DNA from: Psychrobacter sp. 4Bb
GTDB lineage: Bacteria; Pseudomonadota; Gammaproteobacteria; Pseudomonadales; Moraxellaceae
Length of the DNA: 49,203 bases
Direction: 5' to 3'
NCBI RefSeq assembly: GCF_002836735.1
Contig: NZ_PJAS01000065.1
Location: 1 to 49,203, forward strand
Under the pieces are notes generated by a model. It did not search any database. It had not been told where the DNA came from and was given only the letters and a program-made list of their open reading frames with translations. Below are positions 23,664 through 33,109 of this stretch, piece by piece. Position 1 is the first letter of the stretch; each line of letters begins with the position of its first letter. Made by a program: the position numbers and the translations under genes.

Positions 23664-24140
23664 ATGAATAACCATATGGATAATAAACAGAAGCAAATGA
23701 ACCCTTATGTAAAGTTCACAATCATGATTTTAACATCCACAGTGGTGATGTTTATCATGATGTATTTTAACACCTATCAGTGGGATCATATTTACTTTAG
23801 TGAAACCCGAGCTTATATGGCGCTGTATATGGGCGCGGTAATGGCAATTATCATGCTCGCCTTTATGACTAATATGTATAAAAAAACCAAGATAAACTTG
23901 ATGGTTTATGGGGTTAGCGTAGTTTTATTTGCCTTTGGTCTTTGGGGCGTACGCTCTCAGCAAACGGTCGATCAAGTGGATTGGATGCAGGCGATGATAC
24001 CGCATCACTCGATTGCTATTTTGACCAGTTCGCGTGCTGATATCGAAGATCCACGTGTACGTCAGCTTGCTGATGACATTATCGAAGCACAAAAGCGTGA
24101 AATCGGTGAGATGCAAGCACTTATTGATGAGTTGGAATAA
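23664..24140 (+). CDS. DUF305 membrane protein
   Basis: A 158-residue protein with three membrane segments (about 16-36, 50-70 and 78-96) followed by a short DUF305 domain, WMQAMIPHHSIAILTSSRA with His114-His115, then a helix of charged residues to the end. DUF305 proteins often sit in copper loci and have a ferritin-like fold. Their exact role is unknown. AAGGA precedes ATG 23664 by 7 nt. Confidence 0.85.
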   Translation: MNNHMDNKQKQMNPYVKFTIMILTSTVVMFIMMYFNTYQWDHIYFSETRAYMALYMGAVMAIIMLAFMTNMYKKTKINLMVYGVSVVLFAFGLWGVRSQQTVDQVDWMQAMIPHHSIAILTSSRADIEDPRVRQLADDIIEAQKREIGEMQALIDELE

Positions 24141-24285
24141 TATATTATGATACCAATAAGTAAGCTTTTCTTTAAAAACTATTTACTATATCGCGTCTTT
24201 TAATTCTAACTATACCTACTCCTTACTTCAAAAATAACCTGTAAAACTGAAGTTCTACGAAGAAATAGATTAAGGTCGAATAAGT

Positions 24286-25629
24286 ATGAAGCAAGATAGA
24301 ACGACTCGCTATCAGAAGGATAGTTTGACATTATCAGGAACAGTTATGCTAGGTACCGGTGTCATGATCGGTGCTGGTATTTTCGCTCTGACCGGTCAGA
24401 TGGCTCAGATGACGGGTTCGCTTTTCCCACTTGCTTTTCTAGCCGCCGCAATCGTTGTTTCTTTTAGTGCCTATTCTTATATCAAAATCTCTAACGCTTA
24501 CCCGTCGGCTGGCGGTGTTGCAATGTACCTGCATCAAGCATACGGAGATCGTTTACCGACTGGATTTAATGCCCTGCTGATGTATTTCTCCATGGTTATA
24601 GCGCAGAGCTTTTTGGCCCGGACGTTCGGGTCATACACTATGCAGTTATTCGGTGGCGATGACAGCGGTCGCATGGTATCCATCCTTGGCGCCGCGCTTA
24701 TTCTTGCTGCGTTCTTTATCAATTTACTTGGTAATCGTTGGATTCAGGGGGTTGCATCGGTTATCGGTATTATAAAAATTGTCGGTATTCTTATATTCGG
24801 GTTGGTTGGTATCTGGCTAGCTGATAGCTTTGCAGTTGATTCTTCTACATTAGGTGACACTAATACTGTTGGTGACTTTCTTGGCGCAACGGCGCTAGGC
24901 ATACTGGCATTTAAAGGCTTTACCACGATTACCAACAGTGGCTCGGAAGTAAAAAATCCTCATCGCAACGTCGGCCGTGCCATTGTAATATCAATCGCAA
25001 TATGCGTAGTTATTTACACTCTAGTCGGTTTCGCGGTGTCTAGTAATCTATCTCTTGCCGAAATCATCGAAACTAAAGATTACTCCTTGGCTGCCGCCGC
25101 ACGCCCAGCACTTGGCGACTATGGTCTATGGTTCACAGTTGCAATCGCAATGGTAGCTACCGCTGGCGGCCTCCTTGCTAGCATCTTCGCAGTCTCTCGT
25201 ATGCTTGCTATGTTGACTGAGATGAAGCTGGTGCCTCATCGTCATTTGGGAATGCCGGGAAGCGTTCAAAAACATACGTTGGTCTATACTGTGGTGTTGG
25301 GTTTAGCTTTTACGACGTTATTTGACTTATCACGAATTGCAGCGCTTGGCATTGTTTTCTATCTAATTATGGATATCGCCATTCATTGGGGTGTTTTGCG
25401 ATACCTTCGTCAGGATATAAAGGCGGTGATGTGGGTGCCTATAGTGGCCATACTTCTTGACCTGTTGGTTCTCGGCGGTTTTGTCTGGATTAAACTAAAC
25501 TCAGATCCATTCGTACTTGGCGTAGCAGTCGTCACTATTGTAGTGATTGCTGTGGCTGAGCAGGTTTACCTGAAATCTTCAGCGAGGAAAAAAGCTATCG
25601 AAAAAGATACGCTTGCAGACCATCATTGA
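24286..25629 (+). CDS. APC-family amino-acid/cation permease
   Basis: A 447-residue permease with about 12 membrane segments. The first carries the APC-superfamily motif GTGVMIGAGIFALTG, and a conserved loop GFTTITNSGSEVKNPHRNVG follows about residue 210. The substrate cannot be told from sequence. It sits within the copper island on the same strand but with 145 bp upstream, so it may have its own promoter. It could supply a metal-ligand amino acid or simply be a passenger. Confidence 0.85.
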   Translation: MKQDRTTRYQKDSLTLSGTVMLGTGVMIGAGIFALTGQMAQMTGSLFPLAFLAAAIVVSFSAYSYIKISNAYPSAGGVAMYLHQAYGDRLPTGFNALLMYFSMVIAQSFLARTFGSYTMQLFGGDDSGRMVSILGAALILAAFFINLLGNRWIQGVASVIGIIKIVGILIFGLVGIWLADSFAVDSSTLGDTNTVGDFLGATALGILAFKGFTTITNSGSEVKNPHRNVGRAIVISIAICVVIYTLVGFAVSSNLSLAEIIETKDYSLAAAARPALGDYGLWFTVAIAMVATAGGLLASIFAVSRMLAMLTEMKLVPHRHLGMPGSVQKHTLVYTVVLGLAFTTLFDLSRIAALGIVFYLIMDIAIHWGVLRYLRQDIKAVMWVPIVAILLDLLVLGGFVWIKLNSDPFVLGVAVVTIVVIAVAEQVYLKSSARKKAIEKDTLADHH

Positions 25630-25758
25630 CAGTAACATCAAAGAGTTTACAGAAAATTGTTTGGTTAAAAATTGCATAGATTTAAGCGTCTGCTTACTAT
25701 CTTCAAGAATTGATTTCATGCAATACGATATTCATAAAGACAACAGGGAAAGTAAGCT

Positions 25759-26412
25759 ATGAATGAGTCATTTAATCACGCTGGAACTTGGGGTCTCGCA
25801 CTAATTGTTATTGTTCTGATTTCTTGGTTCTTTTACCGTTATTTCGCACCAAAGAACTGGCGTGAATGGGCGGGTGCTGGTGTAGTTCAGGCTTTCATTA
25901 TTGCACTTTACGCAGAAATGTATGGCTTTCCGCTCACTATATATTTATTAGTACGGTTTTTTGGTTTGGACAGCCAATATGTCAGCGCTAGCTTATGGTC
26001 GACCCTTGTTGGTTTAGGTGAGACAGGCATGATGATCTCAATGCTACTCGGCTATGCTATTGCATTTTTAGGAGTCGGTCTTTTTGCTCAAGGTTGGCGC
26101 CAAGTCCACAAAGCACGAGGGGAAAATCGTTTAGTAACTGATGGACTCTATGCCTACGTACGTCATCCTCAGTACACCGGGTTGTTTATTGCACTGTTCG
26201 GTGAGGGTGTGGTGCATTGGCCAACTCTGTTTTCAATCGGTCTGTTTCCAGTGATTGTGCTTGTATACACATGGTTAGCTCGACGTGAGGAACGGCATAT
26301 GTTTGAAGAGTTTGGTAAAGACTACCTTGCTTACAAACAGCAAGTGCCAATGTTTATTCCTCAATGGGGTCAATGGCGTCAACTTGCCGCCGCCGCACGA
26401 GTTAAAAAGTAA
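25759..26412 (+). CDS. isoprenylcysteine/phospholipid methyltransferase-like membrane protein
   Basis: A 217-residue membrane protein with about five segments. The C-terminal half has the ICMT/PEMT-like signature LVTDGLYAYVRHPQYTGL, followed by ARREERHMFEEFGKDYLAYK. These residues bind S-adenosylmethionine in the family. The substrate is unknown. Similar proteins recur in heavy-metal islands, but no function has been shown that I know of. Confidence 0.8.
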   Translation: MNESFNHAGTWGLALIVIVLISWFFYRYFAPKNWREWAGAGVVQAFIIALYAEMYGFPLTIYLLVRFFGLDSQYVSASLWSTLVGLGETGMMISMLLGYAIAFLGVGLFAQGWRQVHKARGENRLVTDGLYAYVRHPQYTGLFIALFGEGVVHWPTLFSIGLFPVIVLVYTWLARREERHMFEEFGKDYLAYKQQVPMFIPQWGQWRQLAAAARVKK

Positions 26413-26524
26413 TATCAATACAGGATAAAGCTTTAATTCATACAAATCCTTAGAGTTAGCATGGTTAGATACGATTGGTTATCTTGAGCTTGAACCACAT
26501 CATACAATAGTGAGGATTACTAAG

Positions 26525-26803
26525 ATGGTCAAATCAAACTTAACAACAAGTACTTTAAGGATTGCCCCTGTTGGCAATAGTGTATCGTTGTTTCTACTTA
26601 TTAGTTACCTGTTATGCATAGGCTTTGGTTTACTCGCACCCGAACAGATAGCGATGCACGAAGCTTGGGCACCTCTACTACCTGGCTTTGAGTGGTTAAC
26701 ATGGACAGGTTTTCTAATTGGACTTGTAGAATCATATCTTTACGGTTGGTATTTCGCCATCTTGTTCGTGCCACTATATCGTTGGTTCGCCAAAGTGCGC
26801 TAA
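26525..26803 (+). CDS. small membrane protein (DUF5676-like)
   Basis: From ATG 26525, with GAGGA 8 nt upstream, the product has 92 residues; an upstream GTG at 26510 lies inside the ribosome site and was rejected. Two membrane segments are seen (about 20-38 and 62-85), with the loop PEQIAMHEAWAPLLPGFEWLTW between them. Short two-helix proteins of this kind accompany copper ATPases in other clusters. The DUF5676 assignment is tentative. Confidence 0.65.
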   Translation: MVKSNLTTSTLRIAPVGNSVSLFLLISYLLCIGFGLLAPEQIAMHEAWAPLLPGFEWLTWTGFLIGLVESYLYGWYFAILFVPLYRWFAKVR

Positions 26804-26901
26804 AGATATTGATATATTAACAGTCAGTAAACCTCTTCGGTTCGAGTAAAAATTAATTGAAGAGTTGGAGTGATCACAGTTTAGACTGAGGAGAAATCAT
26901 A

Positions 26902-27057
26902 ATGAATGGGTCAATGCATGGCATGATGAACGGCTCAATGATGTATGGCATGGGCTGGGTTATGATGCTTATCTGTTTGTTATTCACCCTACTATTTTTC
27001 GCAGTACTAGTACTAACAATCATGGCACTGCTCAAGTATTTGCGTGATAAAAACTAA
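26902..27057 (+). CDS. 51-aa Met-rich single-pass membrane peptide
   Basis: A short gene of 51 codons from ATG 26902 to TAA 27057, with a strong ribosome site (GAGGAG 26888-26893). The first 22 residues are loaded with Met (MNGSMHGMMNGSMMYGMGW, nine Met in all up to VMM), followed by one membrane helix (LICLLFTLLFFAVLVLTIMAL) and a basic end LKYLRDKN. It lies directly before the copper ATPase gene. The Met cluster could bind Cu(I) on the periplasmic face and feed or modulate the pump; this is inference. Confidence 0.7.
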   Translation: MNGSMHGMMNGSMMYGMGWVMMLICLLFTLLFFAVLVLTIMALLKYLRDKN

Positions 27058-27195
27058 ATTCCAATTGAAAAGTATAGAAATTATTTTTTAGAGGTTTTTA
27101 GATTAATGATTAGATGAATAGCAATCGAGGATTGATGATAGTGCTTTAAGAGTTGTACTTATTATAAATATTTATTGTCTTCAAGGAGTGGTTTT

Positions 27196-29805
27196 ATGAA
27201 ACATATTGCCGATGAAAAATCTATCAAAGGTGGTCAGTACGATAAAGTACCAGAAAATTATAGTGGTACGGTTTATATCTGCCCGATGCATCCTGAGGTT
27301 AGAGATACTGAGAAGAGCGATTGTCCGATATGCGGCATGTTTCTCAAACCTGAAGACGAGGTTGCTGAATCCAACAGTAATGAGGGCAGTCATGCGCATT
27401 GTCATAAAGCGGATGCTAATAATAGTACTGAGTTAAAGTCTGTCGAAGGCAATAAGTACGACAAGATACCAGAAAATTATAACGGCACGATTTATATTTG
27501 TCCTATGCATCCAGAAGTAAGAGATGTTGAAAAAAGTGACTGCCCAATATGTGGCATGTTTCTTAAACCTGAAGACGAAGTTGCTAAAGATGATAGTCAC
27601 GCTAGCTGTCATGGAAAGGATACTGATAGTAGCGGAGTAAAATCTGTTAAAGGCGGTAAATACGATAAAGTACCTGCTGATTACGATGGCACGGTATATA
27701 CCTGTCCTATGCATCCTGAAGTGAGAGACGTTAGAAATAGCGGTTGTCCGATATGTGGTATGGCGCTTGAGCCCGAAACGCTTACTATCGGTGAAGAGGA
27801 CACCTCAGAGCTTGACGACATGACTCGTCGTTTTTGGATATGTACCGTGTTGACTGTACCGCTATTAATATATGTGATGAGCGGTATGTTTGGAGTTGAC
27901 TTTAGTCAGTATGGTATCTCTTCAAAGATCTTACAATGGGCTGAGTTAGTGCTCGCGACCCCTGTAGTGCTTTGGGGCGCCGCCCCGTTTTTCGTCCGTG
28001 GCTGGCAGTCTATAAAAAGCCGCAATCTAAATATGTTTACCTTGATTGCGATAGGCGTAGGCGCTGCTTATATTTTTAGTATTGTCGCGACCTTTTTTCC
28101 CGATATTTTCCCAGACAGTTTCAGAGATGCCTCTGGTCAAGTCGGAGTCTACTATGAAGCGGCAGCGGTCATTGTGACCTTGGTGCTACTGGGTCAAGTA
28201 TTAGAGCTCAAAGCTAGAAGTCAAACTTCAGGTGCGATTAGAGCTTTGCTTGAGCTCGCACCACCAACCGCAAGACGTGTCGATGAAAACGGTGAAGAAG
28301 TCGAAGTCTCGCTTGATGAGGTCGTCACTGGCGATAAGCTACGGGTTAAACCAGGTGAGAAACTACCCGTAGATGGTACAGTGATCGATGGTAATAGTAA
28401 TGTTGATGAATCAATGGTGACGGGTGAGCCAATCCCTGTATCAAAAGTAGCAGGAGATACAGTGACTGGTGGTACGGTAAATGGCACCGGAACGCTATTA
28501 GTCGAAGCGGTCAATGTTGGAGCAGATTCAGTATTATCTAAAATTGTACAAATGGTTGCTGAAGCCCAGCGTAGCCGCGCACCTATACAGAAATTGGTAG
28601 ATCAAGTGGCGGGTTGGTTCGTACCTATTGTTATTGTCACCTCTATCATAACCTTTATTGTCTGGGCGATATTCGGCCCTGAGCCCGCTATGACCTATGC
28701 TTTGGTTAACGCGATTGCGGTACTGATTATTGCTTGTCCTTGTGCCCTTGGTCTAGCGACGCCGATGTCCATTATGGTTGGTACCGGCAAAGGCGCGCAA
28801 AACGGCGTCCTCATCAAAAATGCTGAAGCGTTAGAGAGTATGGAAAAAGTCGATACCATTGTCGTCGACAAGACCGGAACACTGACCGCTGGTAAGCCCG
28901 AGCTTACCGCAATTGATGCGCAGGTAGGTCAAGATGAAGACGAGTTCCTCGCATTGGTAGCCTCAGTAGAAAGCGCTAGCGAGCATCCTTTAGCAGAAGC
29001 TATCGTTAGAGCAGCTCAAGAAAGATCACTCATTATTCCTAAAGCTACTGACTTTAATTCGACTACTGGCGAAGGCGTACAAGCCGTGGTCGATGGTAAG
29101 AAAGTCGCTATTGGTAACTCTAAGCTTATGGAAAGCCTAAATAGTTTTGATAATGAGCTGTCCACTAAAGCTGATGTCCGTAGAAAAGACGGTGAAACGG
29201 TAATGTTTGTGGCTATAGACGGTAAAGCTGCTGGTATTATTTCAGTTGCTGACCCTATTAAACCAAGCACTAAAGAGGCTATTTCACTGCTTCATGACGC
29301 AGGTTTAAAAGTTGTGATGCTAACCGGTGACAACGAAAAAACTGCTCAGGCAGTCGCTAATAAATTAGGTATTGATGAAGTTCATGCGGATGTTTCACCA
29401 GAGGATAAAAACCGTATCGTCAAAGAAATGCAAGACAGCGGTAAATTGGTCGCTATGGCGGGTGATGGTATCAACGACGCACCAGCGCTAGCGCAAGCTA
29501 ATGTTGGTATCGCTATGGGAACCGGTACCGATGTGGCGATGGAGAGTGCGGGCATTACCCTGCTAAAAGGTGATTTAATGGGCATTGCCAAAGCTTATAA
29601 GCTTAGCCACGCCACCATGCGCAATATCAGACAGAATCTGTTTTTTGCCTTTATCTACAATGCACTTGGTGTTCCTATTGCCGCAGGTGTGCTCTATCCC
29701 ATATTTGGGCTTCTGCTCAGTCCGATGATAGCAGCGGCAGCGATGAGCTTGTCGTCATTCTCGGTGATTGCTAACGCGCTGCGATTGCGCCGTTTGAAAC
29801 TATAA
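27196..29805 (+). CDS. copA: P1B-type copper-exporting ATPase with three HMBD modules
   Basis: From ATG 27196 (AAGGAG 27183-27188) the pump has 869 residues; a TTG seven codons earlier was rejected. The N terminus has three heavy-metal-binding modules (about residues 15-55, 88-127 and 155-194), each with CPMHPEVRD and CPICGM, separated by His-rich linkers ([18 protein letters not shown]). Then come eight membrane helices with CPC in [12 protein letters not shown] (about 513), DKTGT (about 558), SEHPLAEA (about 595) and [10 protein letters not shown] (about 755). It drives Cu(I) out of the cytoplasm. One such module is usual, so the triplication is odd. Its symbol matches the oxidase by convention only. 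Confidence 0.95.
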   Translation: MKHIADEKSIKGGQYDKVPENYSGTVYICPMHPEVRDTEKSDCPICGMFLKPEDEVAESNSNEGSHAHCHKADANNSTELKSVEGNKYDKIPENYNGTIYICPMHPEVRDVEKSDCPICGMFLKPEDEVAKDDSHASCHGKDTDSSGVKSVKGGKYDKVPADYDGTVYTCPMHPEVRDVRNSGCPICGMALEPETLTIGEEDTSELDDMTRRFWICTVLTVPLLIYVMSGMFGVDFSQYGISSKILQWAELVLATPVVLWGAAPFFVRGWQSIKSRNLNMFTLIAIGVGAAYIFSIVATFFPDIFPDSFRDASGQVGVYYEAAAVIVTLVLLGQVLELKARSQTSGAIRALLELAPPTARRVDENGEEVEVSLDEVVTGDKLRVKPGEKLPVDGTVIDGNSNVDESMVTGEPIPVSKVAGDTVTGGTVNGTGTLLVEAVNVGADSVLSKIVQMVAEAQRSRAPIQKLVDQVAGWFVPIVIVTSIITFIVWAIFGPEPAMTYALVNAIAVLIIACPCALGLATPMSIMVGTGKGAQNGVLIKNAEALESMEKVDTIVVDKTGTLTAGKPELTAIDAQVGQDEDEFLALVASVESASEHPLAEAIVRAAQERSLIIPKATDFNSTTGEGVQAVVDGKKVAIGNSKLMESLNSFDNELSTKADVRRKDGETVMFVAIDGKAAGIISVADPIKPSTKEAISLLHDAGLKVVMLTGDNEKTAQAVANKLGIDEVHADVSPEDKNRIVKEMQDSGKLVAMAGDGINDAPALAQANVGIAMGTGTDVAMESAGITLLKGDLMGIAKAYKLSHATMRNIRQNLFFAFIYNALGVPIAAGVLYPIFGLLLSPMIAAAAMSLSSFSVIANALRLRRLKL

Positions 29806-29885
29806 TTCTGGTACGGTAAAAAGTGTTCTAAAGCACACTGACACATACTGGTCTAAACAAGATCACAAAATATAAGGATACCGTT

Positions 29886-30170
29886 ATGGGCAGCTTTTCT
29901 ATTACACATTGGCTGATTTTATTGGTCGTAGTGGTGGTCGTATTTGGTACTGCCAAGCTTAAAAATGCAGGTAAAGATTTAGGCGGTGCGGTGAAGGGTT
30001 TTAAAGAAGCGGTCAAAGATGAAGAACCCGAGAATGCTCGCAAAAATCATGTGCTTAGCCATGAAAATAGTACGCCAGCTGCAAGTAATGATTTAAATAC
30101 GCGTGTAGGTAATCAGGCTGATGATATGGAAATCAGCCCTATTTCCACTGATGACCAGCCTAAAGTATGA
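29886..30170 (+). CDS. tatA: TatA twin-arginine translocase subunit
   Basis: A 94-residue protein: one short N-terminal membrane helix ([20 protein letters not shown]), then the TatA amphipathic helix ([20 protein letters not shown]) and an unstructured acidic tail. It forms the pore of the Tat system, which exports folded proteins. AAGGA lies about 8 nt before ATG 29886. It is the first gene of a tatABC operon on a mobile replicon, downstream of the copper ATPase. Confidence 0.93.
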   Translation: MGSFSITHWLILLVVVVVVFGTAKLKNAGKDLGGAVKGFKEAVKDEEPENARKNHVLSHENSTPAASNDLNTRVGNQADDMEISPISTDDQPKV

Positions 30171-30225
30171 AGCGCGCCGCTTATAAATAGCGGCACTAAG
30201 TAGTCTATTAATATATGTGACTGTT

Positions 30226-30612
30226 ATGTTTGATATTGGGTTTTCCGAATTACTCTTGTTTGGCGTCATTGCTTTAATCGTATTGGGCCCAGAAAAACTG
30301 CCGCAAGCCGCACGTACCGCTGGGCAATGGTATGCCAAACTGCGCCGTACAGTATCCACTCTACAATCTGAAATAGAAGCTGAGCTTGATCTAGCTGAAA
30401 CACGTCAACAAATGCAAAATGAACTTGCGAAAATCCGTCAGACCGAGTCGGATATGAAGCGCGAATTAGCAGAAATGCGTGGCAGTATGCAAAAGTTTGA
30501 GCAGTCACAGAACCAAAGCCTAGACGCTTCACATCAGTCAATCACCCCTTATGATAAAGACCATCAACAGAATACTACCTCCTCGTTCATTAAACAGGAG
30601 GCGGATCAGTGA
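30226..30612 (+). CDS. tatB: TatB twin-arginine translocase subunit
   Basis: From ATG 30226 the protein has 128 residues and starts MFDIGFSELLLFGVIALIVL with the TatB Glu in the membrane segment, followed by GPEKLPQAARTAGQWYAKL and a long charged helix. A GTG three codons upstream was rejected. TatB works with TatC to recognise twin-arginine signals. The stop TGA overlaps the tatC GTG by 4 nt. Confidence 0.92.
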   Translation: MFDIGFSELLLFGVIALIVLGPEKLPQAARTAGQWYAKLRRTVSTLQSEIEAELDLAETRQQMQNELAKIRQTESDMKRELAEMRGSMQKFEQSQNQSLDASHQSITPYDKDHQQNTTSSFIKQEADQ

Positions 30613-31478
30613 GCCTATTTAAACGGCAAAAAAGTCGACAAGAAAAAATAACAGATATAGAGTTTGAGGCGCCAACAGATACAACACAGAATAGTGAGTC
30701 TGGAGATACGTTAGGTACGCTTGGCGATATGCCTATTACCGGACATTTAATCGAGCTGCGTACGCACTTAATAAGAATATGCGTGGTCGTCTTAATTATA
30801 TTCTTAGTATTGGTGGGATTTTCACGCGAGCTTTATAATCTTTTATCAGACCCATTAGTGGCGCAGTTACCCATCAATTCGACCATGATTGCCACTGATA
30901 TAACGTCAAACTTTATGGCACCCATTCGCTTAACGATATTCGTCGCCGCATTTTTAGCAATGCCTTATATCCTGTATCAAATTTGGTCATTTGTAGCTTC
31001 CGGCTTATATAAAAAAGAGAAGAAAATTGCCATTCCTGTACTGCTATCTTCGATATTTCTATTTTATGCTGGTGTTGCTTTTTCCTACTTTGTCGTACTC
31101 AAAGGGGTATTGAAATTTTTTATTATGTTCGCTCCGCAGAACGTTATACCAATGACCGATATTGACAGTTATCTGAGCTTTGCCCTCAAGCTATTTATGG
31201 TGTTTGGACTGACTTTTGAGATTCCAGTGGTTACCTTATTGCTGATAATGGCCGGAATCGTTTCTACTCAAAGTTTAGAAGATAAGCGTCGTTATATCAT
31301 AGTCGGCTGTTTTGGGATCGCCGCGGTAGTGACACCGCCTGATGGTGTATCAATGCTGTTGTTGGCGATTCCTATGTGGCTATTATTTGAGCTGGGTTTA
31401 CTCTTAGCAAAGATATTAATTAAAAATGAACGAAATAATGATTTAGTCTCAGGGAATGAAACATTAGAAAGTAGCTAG
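30609..31478 (+). CDS. tatC: TatC twin-arginine translocase core
   Basis: A 289-residue protein with the usual six membrane segments. After a hydrophilic N-terminal extension of about 40 residues comes the TatC signature MPITGHLIELRTHLIRI, and later FAPIRL-like and LSFALKLFMVFGLTFEIPV blocks. It starts at GTG 30609 with AGGAGG at 30596-30601, overlapping tatB. TatC binds the RR motif of the signal. The nearby CopA oxidase is the only clear Tat substrate in the window. Confidence 0.94.
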   Translation: MSLFKRQKSRQEKITDIEFEAPTDTTQNSESGDTLGTLGDMPITGHLIELRTHLIRICVVVLIIFLVLVGFSRELYNLLSDPLVAQLPINSTMIATDITSNFMAPIRLTIFVAAFLAMPYILYQIWSFVASGLYKKEKKIAIPVLLSSIFLFYAGVAFSYFVVLKGVLKFFIMFAPQNVIPMTDIDSYLSFALKLFMVFGLTFEIPVVTLLLIMAGIVSTQSLEDKRRYIIVGCFGIAAVVTPPDGVSMLLLAIPMWLLFELGLLLAKILIKNERNNDLVSGNETLESS

Positions 31479-31503
31479 CACTACTTAAACACGCCAAGAA
31501 CCT

Positions 31504-31531
31504 TTTTTACTTTTTACTTTTTACTTTTTAC
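31504..31531 (+). repeat. four copies of TTTTTAC
   Basis: Four perfect 7-bp repeats lie in the gap between tatC and the ATP-grasp gene. They could vary by slippage and change promoter spacing, but no promoter is evident. Confidence 0.6.
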
Positions 31532-31575
31532 TAGAGTATGTCAGCGTGAGTACTCTACTTAGCGACGGACTCTAA

Positions 31576-32865
31576 ATGGAACACCCAACTAATAACAACG
31601 AAAAAAATGACGGTCTTGCAAATCGACTTAACCAAGAGTGCTACTGCATTACCCTTGATCGTAAAGCGCTTAATACAAGCCTTCAAGATCAATTGGTAGA
31701 AACTAGAAACAATCCAATAGGAGCGAACGAGCTTAATAAGCTTTTTTCAGCAACACCCGTGTTCGTTCCCAAAACAGAGATAGAGGCGATGGAGCGAATC
31801 GTCAGGGCTATCGAGTCAGCTGCCGAACTGCCATTGTATCAAGAGCAAGTGCTGTCGTGGGCACCAGAAATAGCTGCTTTCGACCCAGGCCCAATAGGGG
31901 CCCTCATGGGTTATGACTTTCACTTGGGTAGCGATGGACCTCAGCTCATCGAGGTCAATACTAATGCCGGTGGCGCATTTCTGAATGTGTTGCTCGCTCG
32001 CGCACAAAAACGCTGTTGCAACCCCTCAGAGCAAAGCGCTGCAACCAATCAAATGCTAGATAGGTTCGAGGAAGCAGTGTTTGACATGTTCAAGCAGGAG
32101 TGGCAGCGACAGTCCGCTGTTGCTATGCCCAATCGGATAGCCATTGTGGACAATGACCCCGAGAGTCAGTTCATGTTCTTAGAGTTTGAGTTAGCCTGTC
32201 AACTGCTCCAAGCTAGAGGTATTGATACTGTGATACTTGATCCCTCTGAACTCGAGTATATCGACGGTACGTTAACAGCCCATGGCCAGAAAATCGATAT
32301 GATTTACAATCGGCTTGTCGACTTTGCATTTGAGGACCCTGACCATGTATTGCTTAAGCAGGCTTATTTAGAGGGTGCTGTGGTAGTGACACCCAATCCC
32401 CGCGTACATGCTATGTTGGCCAATAAGCAAAACCTGACATTGCTATCAGACTCCCAAATATTGCGCTCTTGGGGTCTGGATGAGGCTGCAGTGGAGTGCC
32501 TCGAAAGGTCTGTACCGAGGACTAAGATTGTATCAAGAGACGATGCAGCAGAGTTGTGGCTTACTCGGCGGCAACTGTTTTTTAAGCCAGTTGCTGGTCA
32601 TGGAAGCAAAGGCGTTTATCGCGGTAGCAAACTGACTCGACGCGTCTTCGAAAACATTCTGGATGAAGATTATATCGCACAGACCTTTGTCCCTGCAGGA
32701 GAGAGATCACTCAAAATTGATGACATCGTAACAACAAGAAAGGTAGATATACGTCTTTATACGTATGGCGGAAAACTGTTACTACCTGCTGCGCGTGTGT
32801 ATCAAGGTCAGGTGACTAACTTCCGTACGCCAGGCGGTGGATTCGCGCCTGTCTTTCAGGTGTGA
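31576..32865 (+). CDS. ATP-grasp-like protein of unknown function
   Basis: A 429-residue soluble protein. I see ATP-grasp-type segments in a rearranged order: YDFHLGSDGPQLIEVNTNAG (the metal-binding Glu-x-Asn near residue 127), a central Rossmann-like part (IAIVDNDPESQFMFLEF), and FFKPVAGHGSKGVYRG with DDIVTTRKVDIRLYTYGG near the end. This suggests ligase chemistry (carboxylate plus amine with ATP), as in glutathione-like or peptide-tag synthetases. The substrate is unknown. It stands alone between tatC and ccmF in the copper island. It might make a metal-binding peptide or simply be a passenger. Confidence 0.65.
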   Translation: MEHPTNNNEKNDGLANRLNQECYCITLDRKALNTSLQDQLVETRNNPIGANELNKLFSATPVFVPKTEIEAMERIVRAIESAAELPLYQEQVLSWAPEIAAFDPGPIGALMGYDFHLGSDGPQLIEVNTNAGGAFLNVLLARAQKRCCNPSEQSAATNQMLDRFEEAVFDMFKQEWQRQSAVAMPNRIAIVDNDPESQFMFLEFELACQLLQARGIDTVILDPSELEYIDGTLTAHGQKIDMIYNRLVDFAFEDPDHVLLKQAYLEGAVVVTPNPRVHAMLANKQNLTLLSDSQILRSWGLDEAAVECLERSVPRTKIVSRDDAAELWLTRRQLFFKPVAGHGSKGVYRGSKLTRRVFENILDEDYIAQTFVPAGERSLKIDDIVTTRKVDIRLYTYGGKLLLPAARVYQGQVTNFRTPGGGFAPVFQV

Positions 32866-33109
32866 TCGTCTAGGTCTTATTTAGATGGCATTAGGCTGTT
32901 ATAAGTCCGGTTAACTAATTCAATATTCTTCTTACCTAACAAAAGATGGTTGTATATTTATGATTGTCTATTACTTTCGGCACGCTTTTCAAAACACTTC
33001 GAAAACAATTGGAGCTAGAGATAGCAGTAAATTTCAATAGTTTCCAATAATAAAAATCCAACCGTTACAGTGAGCTTAAATCATATTAGAGTAAACAGGG
33101 TTAGACCGT

